From: Halalkalibacillus sediminis
GTDB lineage: Bacteria; Bacillota; Bacilli; Bacillales; Alkalibacillaceae
Direction: 5' to 3'
Length of the DNA: 64,000 nucleotides
Assembly (NCBI RefSeq): GCF_002844535.1
Contig: NZ_PJNH01000001.1
Span: 868,001 to 932,000, forward strand
Each line of letters begins with the position of its first letter. Positions within the stretch are counted from its first letter, which is position 1. Made by a program: the position numbers and the translations under genes. Below, in pieces: positions 47,723 through 57,494 of the stretch. Under the pieces are notes generated by a model. The model saw only the letters and a list, made by a program, of their open reading frames with translations. It searched no databases and was not told where the DNA came from.

Positions 47723-49024
47723 TTAGCTTCTCGGATTCTTTTTTCGCCCATCCTGACGTAACTTCCCTAGTTTTTCATATGTTTGGGCATAACGTTTTTC
47801 TTCACCAAGTTCATTTGGTTTATAATAATTCACATTTTTGATCGAATCAGGGAGGTATTCTTGATACACCCAACTATTCGGATAATTATGAGGGTATTTA
47901 TATTCGATGCCATGACCTAAATCCTTAGCTCCCTGGTAATGTGTGTCTTTCAAGTGATCTGGTATTTCACCAGTGACTCCTTTTTGGACATGAGCTATTG
48001 CAGTATCCAAAGCTTTATAAGCTGTGTTCGATTTAGGTGACAAGCTAAGTTCGACTGTCACAACGGATAATGGAATCCGAGCTTCAGGCATTCCGAGTCG
48101 CTCGACAGATTGAATTGCCGGCATGACCCTTGCGCACAACTGTGGGTTCGCAAGTCCAATATCTTCATAAGCAATTACCAACAAACGCCTTGTAATCGCT
48201 TCTAAGTCTCCACCTTCCAGCAGTCTCGCTAAATAATATAAAGCTGCATCCGTATCACTTCCGCGGATACTTTTTTGAAAACTGGAGAGAAGATTATAAT
48301 ATATGTCACCTTTTTTATCGTGAGTAAAGCCTTTGTTTTTAATACAGTCGAGCACTGTCTCTTCAGTTACAACATAACCCTCTCCATCAATTTGTTCAGA
48401 TGCATAAACGATGTCTTCAAGTAATGAGAGAGCCGTTCTACCATCTCCAGTAGTTTCAGCAATCCTATCTAGATGATGTTCCTCGATATCAATTGAAAGC
48501 GCACCTACACCTCTTTCTTCATCTGCTAGAGCTCGGTGTAATAAACTTTTGACTGCAGATTGATCAAGAGGCTTCAACTGCTTGATCTGTCCACACCTGG
48601 ACCTGATTGCGTTGTTCACACTATGGTATGGATTTTCTGTGGTAGCTCCTATTAAAGTGATCGTACCCTCTTCTAAAGCCTTCAAGAGTGAATCTTGTTG
48701 ACTTTTATTGAAACGATGAATCTCATCGACGAAGAGAATAACATTCCGCGTCATTTTTCCCTCTTGGATCACTGCCTCTATATCTTTTTTACCAGCAGTC
48801 GTAGCATTCAGAGCATGGAATTCCTTATTCGTCGACCCTGCGATAGCATATGCCAACGAAGTCTTCCCAGTACCTGGTTCACCGTACAATAGCATTGAAG
48901 GTACATGTCCGTTTTGAATCATTTTATATAAAGGCGTATGTTCACCTATCATGTGATCTTGACCAACCACTTCATCGATTGTTCGTGGCCGCATTCGATA
49001 AGATAAAGGTTCTTGATATAACAT
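47723..49024 (-). CDS. rarA: Replication-associated recombination ATPase RarA (MgsA)
   Basis: AAA+ clamp-loader-like ATPase that acts at stalled forks. Walker A is GEPGTGKTSLA, Walker B LFVDEIHRFNKSQQD, sensor 1 LIGATTENPYHSVN and the arginine finger IRSRCG. The C-terminal tetramerisation domain has HYQGAKDLGHGIEYKYPHNYP (in parts). 433 residues. It neighbours cymR divergently from rsfA. Confidence 0.95.
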   Translation of the reverse strand: MLYQEPLSYRMRPRTIDEVVGQDHMIGEHTPLYKMIQNGHVPSMLLYGEPGTGKTSLAYAIAGSTNKEFHALNATTAGKKDIEAVIQEGKMTRNVILFVDEIHRFNKSQQDSLLKALEEGTITLIGATTENPYHSVNNAIRSRCGQIKQLKPLDQSAVKSLLHRALADEERGVGALSIDIEEHHLDRIAETTGDGRTALSLLEDIVYASEQIDGEGYVVTEETVLDCIKNKGFTHDKKGDIYYNLLSSFQKSIRGSDTDAALYYLARLLEGGDLEAITRRLLVIAYEDIGLANPQLCARVMPAIQSVERLGMPEARIPLSVVTVELSLSPKSNTAYKALDTAIAHVQKGVTGEIPDHLKDTHYQGAKDLGHGIEYKYPHNYPNSWVYQEYLPDSIKNVNYYKPNELGEEKRYAQTYEKLGKLRQDGRKKNPRS

Positions 49025-49267
49025 TTTGTAGCTCCTTCAGTTGCTTCATTGCATAACTCTTCTATCTTATCATTTTAACATTATCAGCGTAATTAGTAGA
49101 CAGATAAGGACGAGTGAAACCAAGAAAATATCAGTGGTCACTGTCATGTAATCTATATATCCACATAAAATATATGTATATTATGAATTTTAATTGCACA
49201 TGATAGAAATAGAAATCTATTAAAACAAAAGCACTATAAATATGTGGAATGAGAAGGAGATGGTTAT

Positions 49268-49954
49268 ATGCCAAAAGTCCGGCAAGATGCATGGTCTCAC
49301 GAGGATGACTTATTATTAGCAGAAACTGTTCTACGTCATATACGAGAAGGTAGTACACAGTTAAACGCATTTGAAGAAGTGGGCGACGAATTGAATCGCA
49401 CTGCGGCTGCTTGTGGCTTTCGTTGGAATGCAGAGGTAAGACAAAACTATGAGAAAGCAGTAGATTTAGCGAAGCGTCAACGCAAACAGCGAAAGAGAGC
49501 TCAACACTCTCAAAAACCGCGTGTAGCCAAATTAGTTGAAACGACCAATGAGTTTGATCAACAAGAACAAGAACCTTGGGAATCTGAACCTACACCGCAA
49601 TTAAGAGAAGAGACTTTTTCACAGCCTGTAGAAAGATCCCCGAAGGTATCTATCGATTCAATCATTGCTCAGTTAAAAGAATTAAAGTCATCTGACCAGC
49701 ACCTTCAAAGACAGACAGCAGATTATGAAAGATTACAACAGGAAATACAATTACTAAGATCGAACAATGAACATCTAAAAAAGCAGCTTAATCAGTTAAA
49801 AGAAGAGAACCAAGCCATCAAGGAAGATTATGATATGTTCATCAACATTATGGAGCGTGCAAGAAAGCGAGTAGTGTTCGACGAAGAGACATCTTTGTCG
49901 ACACCTGCGTTCAAAATGGAGAAGAATGGAAACTTAGAAAAGCTTGCTAAATGA
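49268..49954 (+). CDS. rsfA: RsfA family forespore transcription regulator
   Basis: A 228-residue Myb/SANT-like DNA-binding protein; B. subtilis RsfA tunes sigma-F-dependent genes in the forespore. The start RQDAWSHEDDLLLAETVLRHIREGSTQLNAFEEVG (in parts) is the family domain, with TAAACGFRWNAEVR recognition helix. A basic linker and a C-terminal coiled coil (about 130-200) follow. GAAGGAGATGG precedes ATG 49268. A possible promoter TTGCAC-18-TATTAA lies at 49194-49223; no clear sigma-F or sigma-G site was found. In B. subtilis a tRNA-modifying gene (tcdA) occupies this area instead. Confidence 0.88.
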   Translation: MPKVRQDAWSHEDDLLLAETVLRHIREGSTQLNAFEEVGDELNRTAAACGFRWNAEVRQNYEKAVDLAKRQRKQRKRAQHSQKPRVAKLVETTNEFDQQEQEPWESEPTPQLREETFSQPVERSPKVSIDSIIAQLKELKSSDQHLQRQTADYERLQQEIQLLRSNNEHLKKQLNQLKEENQAIKEDYDMFINIMERARKRVVFDEETSLSTPAFKMEKNGNLEKLAK

Positions 49955-49989
49955 AATGAAGAGCAAGAACACTAGATTTACATTTAGGT

Positions 49990-50015
49990 AAGCAGCAGCT
50001 GAGAAGTTGCTGCTT
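49990..50015 (+). terminator. Intrinsic terminator of rsfA
   Basis: AAGCAGCA/TGCTGCTT stem, 10-nt loop and ATTTTATT after it. Confidence 0.75.
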
Positions 50016-50023
50016 ATTTTATT

Positions 50024-50260
50024 GGCTCTGTTAAAGTCCATTGTTGATATTGTCAAAACGCTTAGAAGCAAAAGCTTGTGACGACCTGGATGGTCTAATG
50101 ACGGCGTTCGATACAGGACGTAACGGACTTTAGCCGTCCCTAGGGGCTTGCGCTCAACTAATTTTTGCACTAAGCTGATCCCTCAGGCGTCTCAGCTTCA
50201 AGTGTTTCTCCTCCATACGAAGTTTTCTAGATAAAATCAACATTAAACGATAACAGCGCC
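50024..50260. repeat. Long-hairpin intergenic repeat, copy 2
   Basis: Ends GGCTCTGTTAAAG...CATTGTTGAT on the left and, read on minus, GGCGCTGTTATCG...AATGTTGATT on the right: imperfect inverted termini of about 27 nt. The left end matches the left end of the copy at 40869 closely, and both copies have CCTAGGGG in the middle. Internal pairings include AAGCTGA/TCAGCTT. The interior differs greatly from copy 1, so only termini and core are shared. An open frame on minus (49934-50170) is an artefact. Confidence 0.7.
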
Positions 50261-50395
50261 TTTTTATTAAGCGATTCCTTGAAACAGCTCATCTTTTAAT
50301 CAGACAATTAAGTTATGTCCCCACCTCGATTAGTTTTGGACATACCCCCTAGGAAGTGTCCACCTTGCTTTATTGAGAAAATCAGCTTATCCCTA
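50261..50395. other. Unassigned intergenic stretch between repeat and 6S terminator
   Basis: No gene is supportable. On minus it contains two related motifs, GGTGGACAC and GGTGGGGACATA, about 40 nt apart and separated by CCTAGGGGG. They could be the remains of a mobile element end, which I cannot confirm. Confidence 0.3.
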
Positions 50396-50429
50396 TAAAA
50401 AAGCCATTTTCCTTTTACAGAAAATGGCT
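50396..50429 (-). terminator. Intrinsic terminator of the 6S RNA gene
   Basis: A 10-bp perfect stem AGCCATTTTC/GAAAATGGCT with an 8-nt loop, followed by a T run on the minus strand. Confidence 0.9.
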
Positions 50430-50439
50430 AACGTTCGTT

Positions 50440-50642
50440 CTTATGTAATCAATCCCAATCGTGCCGTCTATCCTTAGAGTTTTGAACCCGCTCGAGGCAG
50501 GTGGGTGTCCTGTTTTATGCTTTGTAAGTCCTCAAAAGGCATTTACGCCGCATAAAAACTGCAGACTCCCTAAGATATAAGTGTTCGGTCAAAACTTAGA
50601 CGGACTCGACGAACACATTAGGATTGATGTGTGATTTAGTGT
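50440..50642 (-). ncRNA. ssrS: 6S RNA (regulator of sigma-A RNA polymerase)
   Basis: An approximately 200-nt RNA with its own promoter and terminator and the long-rod fold of 6S RNA. The closing stem pairs CAATCCTAAT (50626-50617) with ATTGGGATTG (50459-50450). A second stem pairs CCGTCTA with TAGACGG, and a third AGTTTTGA with TCAAAACT. These flank a large central region with the purine-rich bubble (GGGAGTCTGCAG, GCGGCGTAAATGCC). The location beside aspS and rarA agrees with where I recall a Bacillus 6S gene. Ends are estimated. A covariance search would settle it. Confidence 0.78.
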
Positions 50643-50648
50643 AATTGA

Positions 50649-50677
50649 ATAATAGCACATTCACTGACCAAGTTCAA
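50649..50677 (-). promoter_or_regulatory. Sigma-A promoter of the 6S RNA gene
   Basis: TTGAAC (50677-50672) and TATTAT (50654-50649) with a 17-nt spacer; places the 5' end near 50642, just outside the closing stem. Confidence 0.75.
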
Positions 50678-50774
50678 GAACTTGCAAGTAGTAAAATAGA
50701 TCCAATTTTTTATTTTTAAAATTAGGTTTTACCAGTCAAATTAGAATTCCTGAAGTGCCGCCTTTAGAATAATA

Positions 50775-52553
50775 CTATTTACTCTTAGCTTCTTTTTCAA
50801 GCAACTGAAGATGAAGTTCTTTCAACTGATCTTGACTTACCTCTGAAGGTGCTTGCGTCAATAGATCTGATGCTGATGCTGTTTTAGGGAACAGGATTGT
50901 ATCACGTAAATTAGTTTTACCAGCTAATAACATAACCAATCGGTCGAATCCTAACGCAATACCTCCGTGTGGCGGTGCACCGTATTCCAAGGCATCCAGT
51001 AAAAAGCCGAACTGTTCTTTCGCTTCTTCTTCTGTAAATCCAAGAACTGAAAGCATTTTCTCTTGCATTTCACGCTTGTAGATACGAAGGGATCCTCCAC
51101 CTAATTCAAATCCATTTAGCACCACGTCATAAGCCTGTGCTTTAACATTTGCTGGATCATTCGTCATCTTGTCTATGTCATCATCCTGAGGCATTGTGAA
51201 AGGATGGTGAGCAGCATGATAACGATTCGACTCTTCGTCGTACTCAAATAGAGGCCAATCAGTTACCCAAAGGAAGTTGAAAGCTGATTGATCAATTAAG
51301 CCTAATTCTTTTCCAAGTTTCGAGCGCAAGGCACCAAGACTTTCAGCTACAACTTGCTTACTGTCAGCAACGAATAGTAATAAGTCATTATCTTCAATAC
51401 TTAAACGATTTTTAAAGCCTTCCACTTCTTCTTCTGAAAAGAATTTCGCAATAGGACCATTGACTGTGCCTTCATCTGCTTTTAACCATGCAAGACCTTT
51501 TGCTCCATATATTTTCACAAATTCAGTTAATTTATCAATGTCTTTACGAGAAAATTGATCAGCTGAATTTTTCACATTGATTGCACTCACTTTTCCACCT
51601 GATTCAACAGCTTGTTTGAAGACTTTAAATCCACTATTTTCAACTAAATCGCTTAAATTTACCAATTCTAAATCAAAGCGAGTATCTGGTTTATCAGAAC
51701 CGTAGCGTTCCATTGCTTCTTCGTATGTCAAACGTGGAAATGGAAGGTTGATTTTAACACCTTTAACTTCACTTACCACGTTTTGAAGCATTTCTTCAGT
51801 CATAGCCATGATTTCTTCTTGTGACATGAAAGAAGTCTCTATGTCCACTTGAGTAAATTCTGGTTGACGATCTGCACGCAAATCTTCATCCCTGAAACAA
51901 CGTGTAATCTGATAATATTTTTCGAATCCCGATACCATCAACAACTGTTTGAACAATTGAGGAGACTGCGGTAGTGCGAAAAATTCCCCTTCATGCACAC
52001 GGCTTGGTACAAGGTAATCTCTAGCACCTTCAGGAGTACTTTTTGTTAAATAAGGCGTCTCCATTTCAAGGTAGCCATTACCGCCCAGATAGTTTCGGAT
52101 GGATTGAGCCGCTTGATGGCGAAGCAAGAAAGTTTCTTGCATCGATTGTCTTCTGAGATCAAGATAACGGTGCTTTAAGCGAACTTCTTCAGTAGCATCC
52201 GTCTCATCTTCAATTTGAATTGGCAAAGCTTTGGAAGTGTTAATTATTTCTATATTTTTGGCAATGACTTCGATTTCTCCAGTCAACATTTTAGGGTTCA
52301 CAGTACTCTCATCACGATTTGCAACTGTACCCTTCACCTCAATAACATATTCACTTCGGATTTTTTCAGCAGTTTCTAAAGCTTCTTTACTTTCATCCGG
52401 ATTGAAAACGACTTGAACAATTCCTGAACGATCTCTCAAGTCAACAAAAATCAACCCACCTAGGTCACGTCTTTTCTGGACCCAACCTTTCAATAATACT
52501 TCTTGACCAACTTGTTCTGCAGATAAAAATCCGCAATGACTTCTTTCACTCAT
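50775..52553 (-). CDS. aspS: Aspartate-tRNA ligase AspS
   Basis: Class IIb synthetase of 592 residues. An N-terminal OB anticodon-binding domain ([23 protein letters not shown] in parts) precedes the core with motif 2 [18 protein letters not shown] and motif 3 [15 protein letters not shown]. The GAD insertion domain typical of bacterial AspRS lies between about 290 and 420. It follows hisS by 12 nt and shares its T-box leader. Whether it charges only tRNA-Asp or also tRNA-Asn cannot be decided from the sequence alone. Confidence 0.97.
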   Translation of the reverse strand: MSERSHCGFLSAEQVGQEVLLKGWVQKRRDLGGLIFVDLRDRSGIVQVVFNPDESKEALETAEKIRSEYVIEVKGTVANRDESTVNPKMLTGEIEVIAKNIEIINTSKALPIQIEDETDATEEVRLKHRYLDLRRQSMQETFLLRHQAAQSIRNYLGGNGYLEMETPYLTKSTPEGARDYLVPSRVHEGEFFALPQSPQLFKQLLMVSGFEKYYQITRCFRDEDLRADRQPEFTQVDIETSFMSQEEIMAMTEEMLQNVVSEVKGVKINLPFPRLTYEEAMERYGSDKPDTRFDLELVNLSDLVENSGFKVFKQAVESGGKVSAINVKNSADQFSRKDIDKLTEFVKIYGAKGLAWLKADEGTVNGPIAKFFSEEEVEGFKNRLSIEDNDLLLFVADSKQVVAESLGALRSKLGKELGLIDQSAFNFLWVTDWPLFEYDEESNRYHAAHHPFTMPQDDDIDKMTNDPANVKAQAYDVVLNGFELGGGSLRIYKREMQEKMLSVLGFTEEEAKEQFGFLLDALEYGAPPHGGIALGFDRLVMLLAGKTNLRDTILFPKTASASDLLTQAPSEVSQDQLKELHLQLLEKEAKSK

Positions 52554-52565
52554 GATGGATCCCTC

Positions 52566-53834
52566 CTATAATTCTGCTTTTACTTTCTCTACAATTTCTT
52601 CTAAAGATATCGATTTCTGATCGCCTGTTTCAAGGTTTTTCAAATTGGCGATACCTTCATTCAACTCATTTTCACCGATAATCAGCGCTAAGCGTGCTTT
52701 ATTCCTGTCAGCTGCTTTAAATTGGGCCTTCATCTTTTTATCCAAGTAGTCCTGATCAGTAGAAATACCTGTTTTTCTTAGCTGATCTACAATCTTACTA
52801 CCAGCATATTTAGCTTCCTCGCCCATTGTAATGACATAACAATCAATCGTTTCGTCTTCTTCAAGATCTACTTTCTCAGCTTCCAAAGCCATCAATAATC
52901 TTTCGATACTCAAGGCAAAGCCGATACCTGTTATCTCTGGCCCTCCAAGATCTTGAATCAATCCATCATAACGTCCGCCACCTGAAAGTGTCGTGATAGA
53001 TCCAAAACCTTCTGCCTCACTCATAATTTCAAAAGCTGTATGTGTATAGTAATCTAATCCGCGAACTAATGTCTCATCTACCACGAAATCAATGCCCATG
53101 TGGTCTAAATGTTTTTTCACTTGTTCGAAATAATTAGCTGAATACTCATTTAGGTAATCGAGAATCGACGGTGCATTTTGCATTGCCGGGTGGTCCTTGT
53201 CTACTTTACAGTCTAAAAGTCTAAGGGGATTCTTCTCTAGTCGCTGTTGGCAATCTCCACATAGTTCACTCTCTACTGGTTTAAAGTGATCCACCAAAGC
53301 TTGACGATGAGCTTCTCTGCTTTCATGATCACCAAGGCTGTTAAGGACAAGTTTCAATGATTTTAACCCCAGTGTCTGATAACTTTCCATCGCGAACGAA
53401 ATAACTTCTGCATCAACAGCCGGATCTGCACTGCCAATTGCCTCGATACCAAACTGTGTGAACTGTCTTGTACGTCCTTGTTGTGGACGTTCATATCTGA
53501 ACATTGGACCAATGTAATAAAGTTTCGTCGGCTGTTCAGGCAAACCGTGCATCTTATGCTGTACAAAAGCACGAGCAACAGAAGCAGTACCTTCAGGACG
53601 GAGAGTAAGGCTCCGATCTCCACGATCAGTGAACGTATACATTTCTTTCTGGACGATATCCGTCGTATCACCTACTCCACGTTGGAAAAGTTCTGTCCGT
53701 TCAAAAATCGGCGTTCTGATCTCTTTATAATTATATATTTTAGCCAGGCGATGGTAGGCATTCTCAATCGCCTGCCACTTCACAGTATCTTTTGGTAAAA
53801 GATCTTCCGTACCTCTTGGAACATTAATATTCAT
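52566..53834 (-). CDS. hisS: Histidine-tRNA ligase HisS
   Basis: Class IIa synthetase. ATG 53834, preceded by GAGGGAGG, gives 422 residues starting MNINVPRGTEDLLP; the longer frame to 53885 runs into the T-box terminator and is rejected. TLRPEGTASVARAFV (motif 2 start), the His-specific LVRGLDYYTHTAFE and GGGRYDGLI are present. It heads hisS-aspS under one T-box leader. Confidence 0.96.
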   Translation of the reverse strand: MNINVPRGTEDLLPKDTVKWQAIENAYHRLAKIYNYKEIRTPIFERTELFQRGVGDTTDIVQKEMYTFTDRGDRSLTLRPEGTASVARAFVQHKMHGLPEQPTKLYYIGPMFRYERPQQGRTRQFTQFGIEAIGSADPAVDAEVISFAMESYQTLGLKSLKLVLNSLGDHESREAHRQALVDHFKPVESELCGDCQQRLEKNPLRLLDCKVDKDHPAMQNAPSILDYLNEYSANYFEQVKKHLDHMGIDFVVDETLVRGLDYYTHTAFEIMSEAEGFGSITTLSGGGRYDGLIQDLGGPEITGIGFALSIERLLMALEAEKVDLEEDETIDCYVITMGEEAKYAGSKIVDQLRKTGISTDQDYLDKKMKAQFKAADRNKARLALIIGENELNEGIANLKNLETGDQKSISLEEIVEKVKAEL

Positions 53835-53865
53835 TATTATTTCCTCCCTCATCCGTCTATAGAAA

Positions 53866-54131
53866 TTAAAAAACGCCCCTATCAATTTTCATTGATAGGG
53901 ACGAGATATACCCGTGTTGCCACCCTGATTGAAGTAAGTTCAAGACCTTACTTCCACTTCATTCGATAACGCTCGACTGCGGCTAGCACCTACTTTATTC
54001 GATGCAGCACCTCCAGAATGTCTTTCACAAAAGGTCGTGATGGATTCACTTTCAGCCTACGATGAATCCTCTCTTTATCCGTTTCGCTATTGCTACTTTT
54101 TCCTTCAAAGGTATTATAAATCGTATTTGTT
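53866..54131 (-). promoter_or_regulatory. T-box riboswitch of hisS-aspS (Asp specifier)
   Basis: Stem I (AGGCTGAAAGTGAATCC), specifier loop GAAA-GAC-ATTC with GAC (Asp, 54022-54020) in the same register as GCT in the alaS leader, and the T-box AGGGTGGCAACACGGG (53926-53911). The switch thus reads uncharged tRNA-Asp although hisS is first. CAT (His) overlaps GAC in a shifted frame. In B. subtilis, yrvJ-type wall amidase genes lie near here but are absent. Confidence 0.92.
53874..53903 (-). terminator. T-box terminator of the hisS leader
   Basis: CGTCCCTATCAAT and ATTGATAGGGGCG arms with one wobble, a 4-nt loop and TTTTTT on the minus strand. Confidence 0.92.
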
Positions 54132-54137
54132 TCAACT

Positions 54138-54166
54138 ATCATATACGGCTACGATGCTCCTGTCAA
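54138..54166 (-). promoter_or_regulatory. Sigma-A promoter of hisS-aspS
   Basis: TTGACA (54166-54161) and TATGAT (54143-54138) with a 17-nt spacer, ending just upstream of the T-box leader and 14 nt after dtd. Confidence 0.9.
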
Positions 54167-54179
54167 GAGAATATTGATT

Positions 54180-54623
54180 TTAATCGTTAGAATCAATAAT
54201 TAAAGTGACTGGTCCATCATTAAGTAAAGAAACAGCCATATATTCTCCGAATTTCCCAGTTTCAACAGGGACACCTTTAGCTTCAACAGCTTCATTAAAT
54301 GCTTCGTACAAAGGAGTAGCGTGGTCAGGTTTCGCAGCTTGCATGAAGTTCGGACGACGTCCTTTCTTACAGTCCCCATAAAGAGTAAATTGAGAAATTG
54401 ATAGCACTTTTCCCTTTACATCTTGGACAGATAAGTTCATCTTTTCCTGTTCATCTTCAAAAATACGAAGATTTGCTATTTTATCAGCTAAAAATTGTGC
54501 ATCTTTTTCATTGTCATCATGAGTAACACCGATCAGCACGACTAATCCTTGTTCTATTTCACCTGTTACAGTCTGATCGACTTCTACTGATCCTCTTGTA
54601 ACCCTCTGTATAACCGCTCGCAT
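54180..54623 (-). CDS. dtd: D-aminoacyl-tRNA deacylase
   Basis: Hydrolyses D-aminoacyl-tRNAs as a proofreading step. [16 protein letters not shown] begins the 147-residue protein; the active-site motifs SQFTLYGD (containing SQFT) and NDGPVT (cross-subunit Gly-Pro pair) are intact. It lies 11 nt after rel, the conserved rel-dtd pair. Confidence 0.97.
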   Translation of the reverse strand: MRAVIQRVTRGSVEVDQTVTGEIEQGLVVLIGVTHDDNEKDAQFLADKIANLRIFEDEQEKMNLSVQDVKGKVLSISQFTLYGDCKKGRRPNFMQAAKPDHATPLYEAFNEAVEAKGVPVETGKFGEYMAVSLLNDGPVTLIIDSND

Positions 54624-54634
54624 GCTGACTCTCC

Positions 54635-56827
54635 TTAATGAATGATTCGCTGGACGGTGAAGACGTCCCGGATTTGTTTGACTCTATCGACGATTCTTTT
54701 TAAATGATCCGTATTATGAATCAAAATCGTCAGGTGAATTGTCGCAATTTTATTTTTGTCAGATTTACCCGTAACAAAAGTAATCGTAGTATTCGTTTCA
54801 TTGACCACATGTAGAATTTCATTGAGCAGACCGCTACGATCAAATCCTGAAATTTCTAGATCGACGTTATAACTTTTGCGGCTTTGTATTTCATTCTCCC
54901 ATTCTACATCTATCAGACGGCTCTCTTCCTCTGAAGAGATGTTTGGACAATCTGCTCGGTGAACAGACACTCCCCGACCTCTTGTAATGAAACCGACGAT
55001 TTCATCGCCTGGCACCGGATTACAGCATCGAGAAAGTCGAATCAATAAATTGTCGACACCTTTAACACTCACACCTGATCCAGATGAACGATTTTTACGA
55101 TTTTCAACTTCTTGTTGGACTTCTTTGATTGAATCTTCTAAATCAGTCGGTTTCTCTTTTTCACGTAATTTTTCAGTCAAACGGTTCACTACTTGTTGTG
55201 ATGTTAATCCCTGATAACCTACCGCTGCGTAAAGGTCATCTACATGATTGAAATGGAACTTTTCCAAAGCGACTTGAATATTTTCATCCACTAATATTTC
55301 TTTTGGACTCAAGTCCATGCTTTTCAGTTCTTTCTCAATCATTTCACGACCGCGTTCTACGTTATCGTCACGTTTTGCCTTCTTGAAGAACTGTTTGATC
55401 TTATTTTTCGCTTGAGAAGTCTGGGTGATTTTCAACCAGTCCTCTGATGGGCCATATGAACTTTTCGATGTCATCATTTCAACAATGTCACCGGTCTGAA
55501 GCTTATAATCCAGAGGCTCCATTTTACCGTTCACTTTCGCACCTACAGTTTTGTTTCCTACTTCAGTATGGATACGGTAAGCGAAATCTAAAGGCACTGA
55601 ACCGCTTGGTAGTTCGATGACATCTCCATTTGGCGTAAAGACATAAACCATGTCTGAAAAGAAATCGACTTTTAATGATTCCATGAATTCCTCAGCATCA
55701 CTTGTCTCATTTTGCCATTCTAAAATTTCACGGAACCAAGCCAATTGTTTGGCCATATCTTCAGGATTGTTGTTACTTTTACCCTCTTTATAAGCCCAAT
55801 GCGCAGCAATCCCGTACTCAGCAATCTCATGCATTTCTTCGGTCCGTATCTGTACCTCTAATGGGTCACCTTTGGGTCCGATGACAGTCGTATGCAATGA
55901 TTGGTATAAGTTCGGTTTAGGCATTGCAATGTAATCCTTGAACCTACCAGGCATCGGTTTCCAACAAGTATGGATAATCCCCAGTACTGCGTAGCAATCT
56001 TTGATACTGTTGACGATTACTCGGACAGCTAGTAAATCATAAATCTCGTTGAAATCCTTTTGCTGGAGAACCATCTTGCGATAAATGCTGTAAAGATGTT
56101 TCGGTCGACCTGAGATTTCAGCCGTAATATTCACATCTTTCAATTGCGTATGTATTTCATTGATTACATGATCAATATATTCTTCACGCTCTTGTCGCTT
56201 CTGCTTCATTAACTGTACAATACGGTAATATTGTTGTGGATGCATATAGCGTAACGCTACATCCTCCAATTCCCATTTAATAGTGGAAATACCAAGACGA
56301 TGCGCAAGAGGTGCAAATATCTCTAAAGTTTCATTCGCAATACGACGTTGTTTCTCCTCAGGAAGATGGGTCAACGTACGCATATTGTGTAATCGGTCAG
56401 CTAATTTAATCAAAATGACACGGATATCTTTAGCCATAGCGATGAACATTTTTCTGTGATTCTCAGCTTGCTGTTCTTCTTTTGATTTATATTTGATTTT
56501 ACCTAATTTAGTAACACCCTCGACTAAAGAAGCCACTTCTTCGCCGAATTCATCTTTCAATTCTTCGAAAGTGATGCCTGTATCTTCTATTACATCATGC
56601 AAAAAGCCACTTGCTATAGTTGCTGGGTCCATCTCTAAATCAATCAGAATATTAGCAACTTGAACAGGGTGAACAATATACTCCTCGCCGGATTTACGTA
56701 CTTGTCCCTCGTGTGCTTTCTTCGCATATTCATAGACATGACTAAGGAATGCTATGTCCTTTTCGTTGAGATAGCGACTAGCATGATCGAGTACTTCTTC
56801 TATTGTTTTAGTTTCATGTTTAGCCAT
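54635..56827 (-). CDS. relA: Bifunctional (p)ppGpp synthetase/hydrolase Rel
   Basis: Master stringent-response enzyme, makes and degrades (p)ppGpp. ATG 56827, 8 nt after AGGTGA, gives 730 residues. The hydrolase HD domain has HPVQVANIL and FLHDVIEDT. The synthetase domain includes [10 protein letters not shown] and [17 protein letters not shown] ([16 protein letters not shown]), zinc-finger ([14 protein letters not shown]) and C-terminal ACT domains are intact, so it can sense ribosomes. It is the long Rsh-type protein. Confidence 0.96.
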   Translation of the reverse strand: MAKHETKTIEEVLDHASRYLNEKDIAFLSHVYEYAKKAHEGQVRKSGEEYIVHPVQVANILIDLEMDPATIASGFLHDVIEDTGITFEELKDEFGEEVASLVEGVTKLGKIKYKSKEEQQAENHRKMFIAMAKDIRVILIKLADRLHNMRTLTHLPEEKQRRIANETLEIFAPLAHRLGISTIKWELEDVALRYMHPQQYYRIVQLMKQKRQEREEYIDHVINEIHTQLKDVNITAEISGRPKHLYSIYRKMVLQQKDFNEIYDLLAVRVIVNSIKDCYAVLGIIHTCWKPMPGRFKDYIAMPKPNLYQSLHTTVIGPKGDPLEVQIRTEEMHEIAEYGIAAHWAYKEGKSNNNPEDMAKQLAWFREILEWQNETSDAEEFMESLKVDFFSDMVYVFTPNGDVIELPSGSVPLDFAYRIHTEVGNKTVGAKVNGKMEPLDYKLQTGDIVEMMTSKSSYGPSEDWLKITQTSQAKNKIKQFFKKAKRDDNVERGREMIEKELKSMDLSPKEILVDENIQVALEKFHFNHVDDLYAAVGYQGLTSQQVVNRLTEKLREKEKPTDLEDSIKEVQQEVENRKNRSSGSGVSVKGVDNLLIRLSRCCNPVPGDEIVGFITRGRGVSVHRADCPNISSEEESRLIDVEWENEIQSRKSYNVDLEISGFDRSGLLNEILHVVNETNTTITFVTGKSDKNKIATIHLTILIHNTDHLKRIVDRVKQIRDVFTVQRIIH

Positions 56828-56921
56828 ATTATTCATCACCTAGGTCAATTTCTGTCAAAATACCTTTTATACATTATTAAAAATAATTCATTCATTGTAA
56901 AGTAATTCAATTCTTATTCTT

Positions 56922-56957
56922 AAAAATAGTAGCTGACCCTATTTAATAGAGCCAGCT
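56922..56957 (-). terminator. Intrinsic terminator after apt
   Basis: A 13-bp stem AGCTGGCTCTATT/AATAGGGTCAGCT with two G-U pairs and a single-base A loop region (the stem opens at its tip), followed by ACTATTTTT on minus. It separates recJ-apt from rel. Confidence 0.8.
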
Positions 56958-56981
56958 CTATAATATCTAACAAATTTCAAA

Positions 56982-57494
56982 TTAGTATTGCATTAAGGTC
57001 AAGACATCGTATCCTTCTAGTTTGTCACGACCATTCAAGTAAGTCAATTCAATAAGAAAAGCACAACCTGCAACCTCTCCACCTAGCTGATTCACGAGGT
57101 CTATCGTCGCTTCGATCGTTCCACCTGTTGCCAATAAGTCATCAATGATTAAAACTCGCTGACCAGGCTTGATTGCATCTTTATGAATAGTCAGCACATC
57201 GCTTCCATATTCAAGACCATAATCAACTTTAATCGTTTCTCGTGGTAGTTTACCCTCTTTACGTACAGGAGCAAACCCCTTTGCTAGTGCATATGATACG
57301 GGGCACCCCACGATAAAACCTCTTGCTTCAGGACCTACAATTACATCTATATCTAACTTTTTAGCATACTCTACAATGTCATCAACTGCTGATTTGAATG
57401 CAGGTCCATTATCCATTAATGTCGTAATATCTTTGAAACGGATCCCCTCTTTTGGCCAATCCTCAACAATCGTTATATGTTCTTTATAATCCAT
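56982..57494 (-). CDS. apt: Adenine phosphoribosyltransferase
   Basis: Purine salvage enzyme making AMP from adenine and [25 protein letters not shown] and the PRPP-binding [16 protein letters not shown] are all present in 170 residues. It overlaps the end of recJ by 11 nt, so translation is coupled. Confidence 0.97.
   Translation of the reverse strand: MDYKEHITIVEDWPKEGIRFKDITTLMDNGPAFKSAVDDIVEYAKKLDIDVIVGPEARGFIVGCPVSYALAKGFAPVRKEGKLPRETIKVDYGLEYGSDVLTIHKDAIKPGQRVLIIDDLLATGGTIEATIDLVNQLGGEVAGCAFLIELTYLNGRDKLEGYDVLTLMQY

Noticed and set aside
49131-49370. 79-codon minus-strand frame upstream of and overlapping rsfA
   Set aside because: AT-rich, hydrophobic by composition, no ribosome site, and overlaps the start of a well-supported gene.
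49934-50170. 78-codon minus-strand frame in the rsfA-6S gap
   Set aside because: It lies on repeat copy 2 and the end of rsfA and has no ribosome site or recognisable motif.
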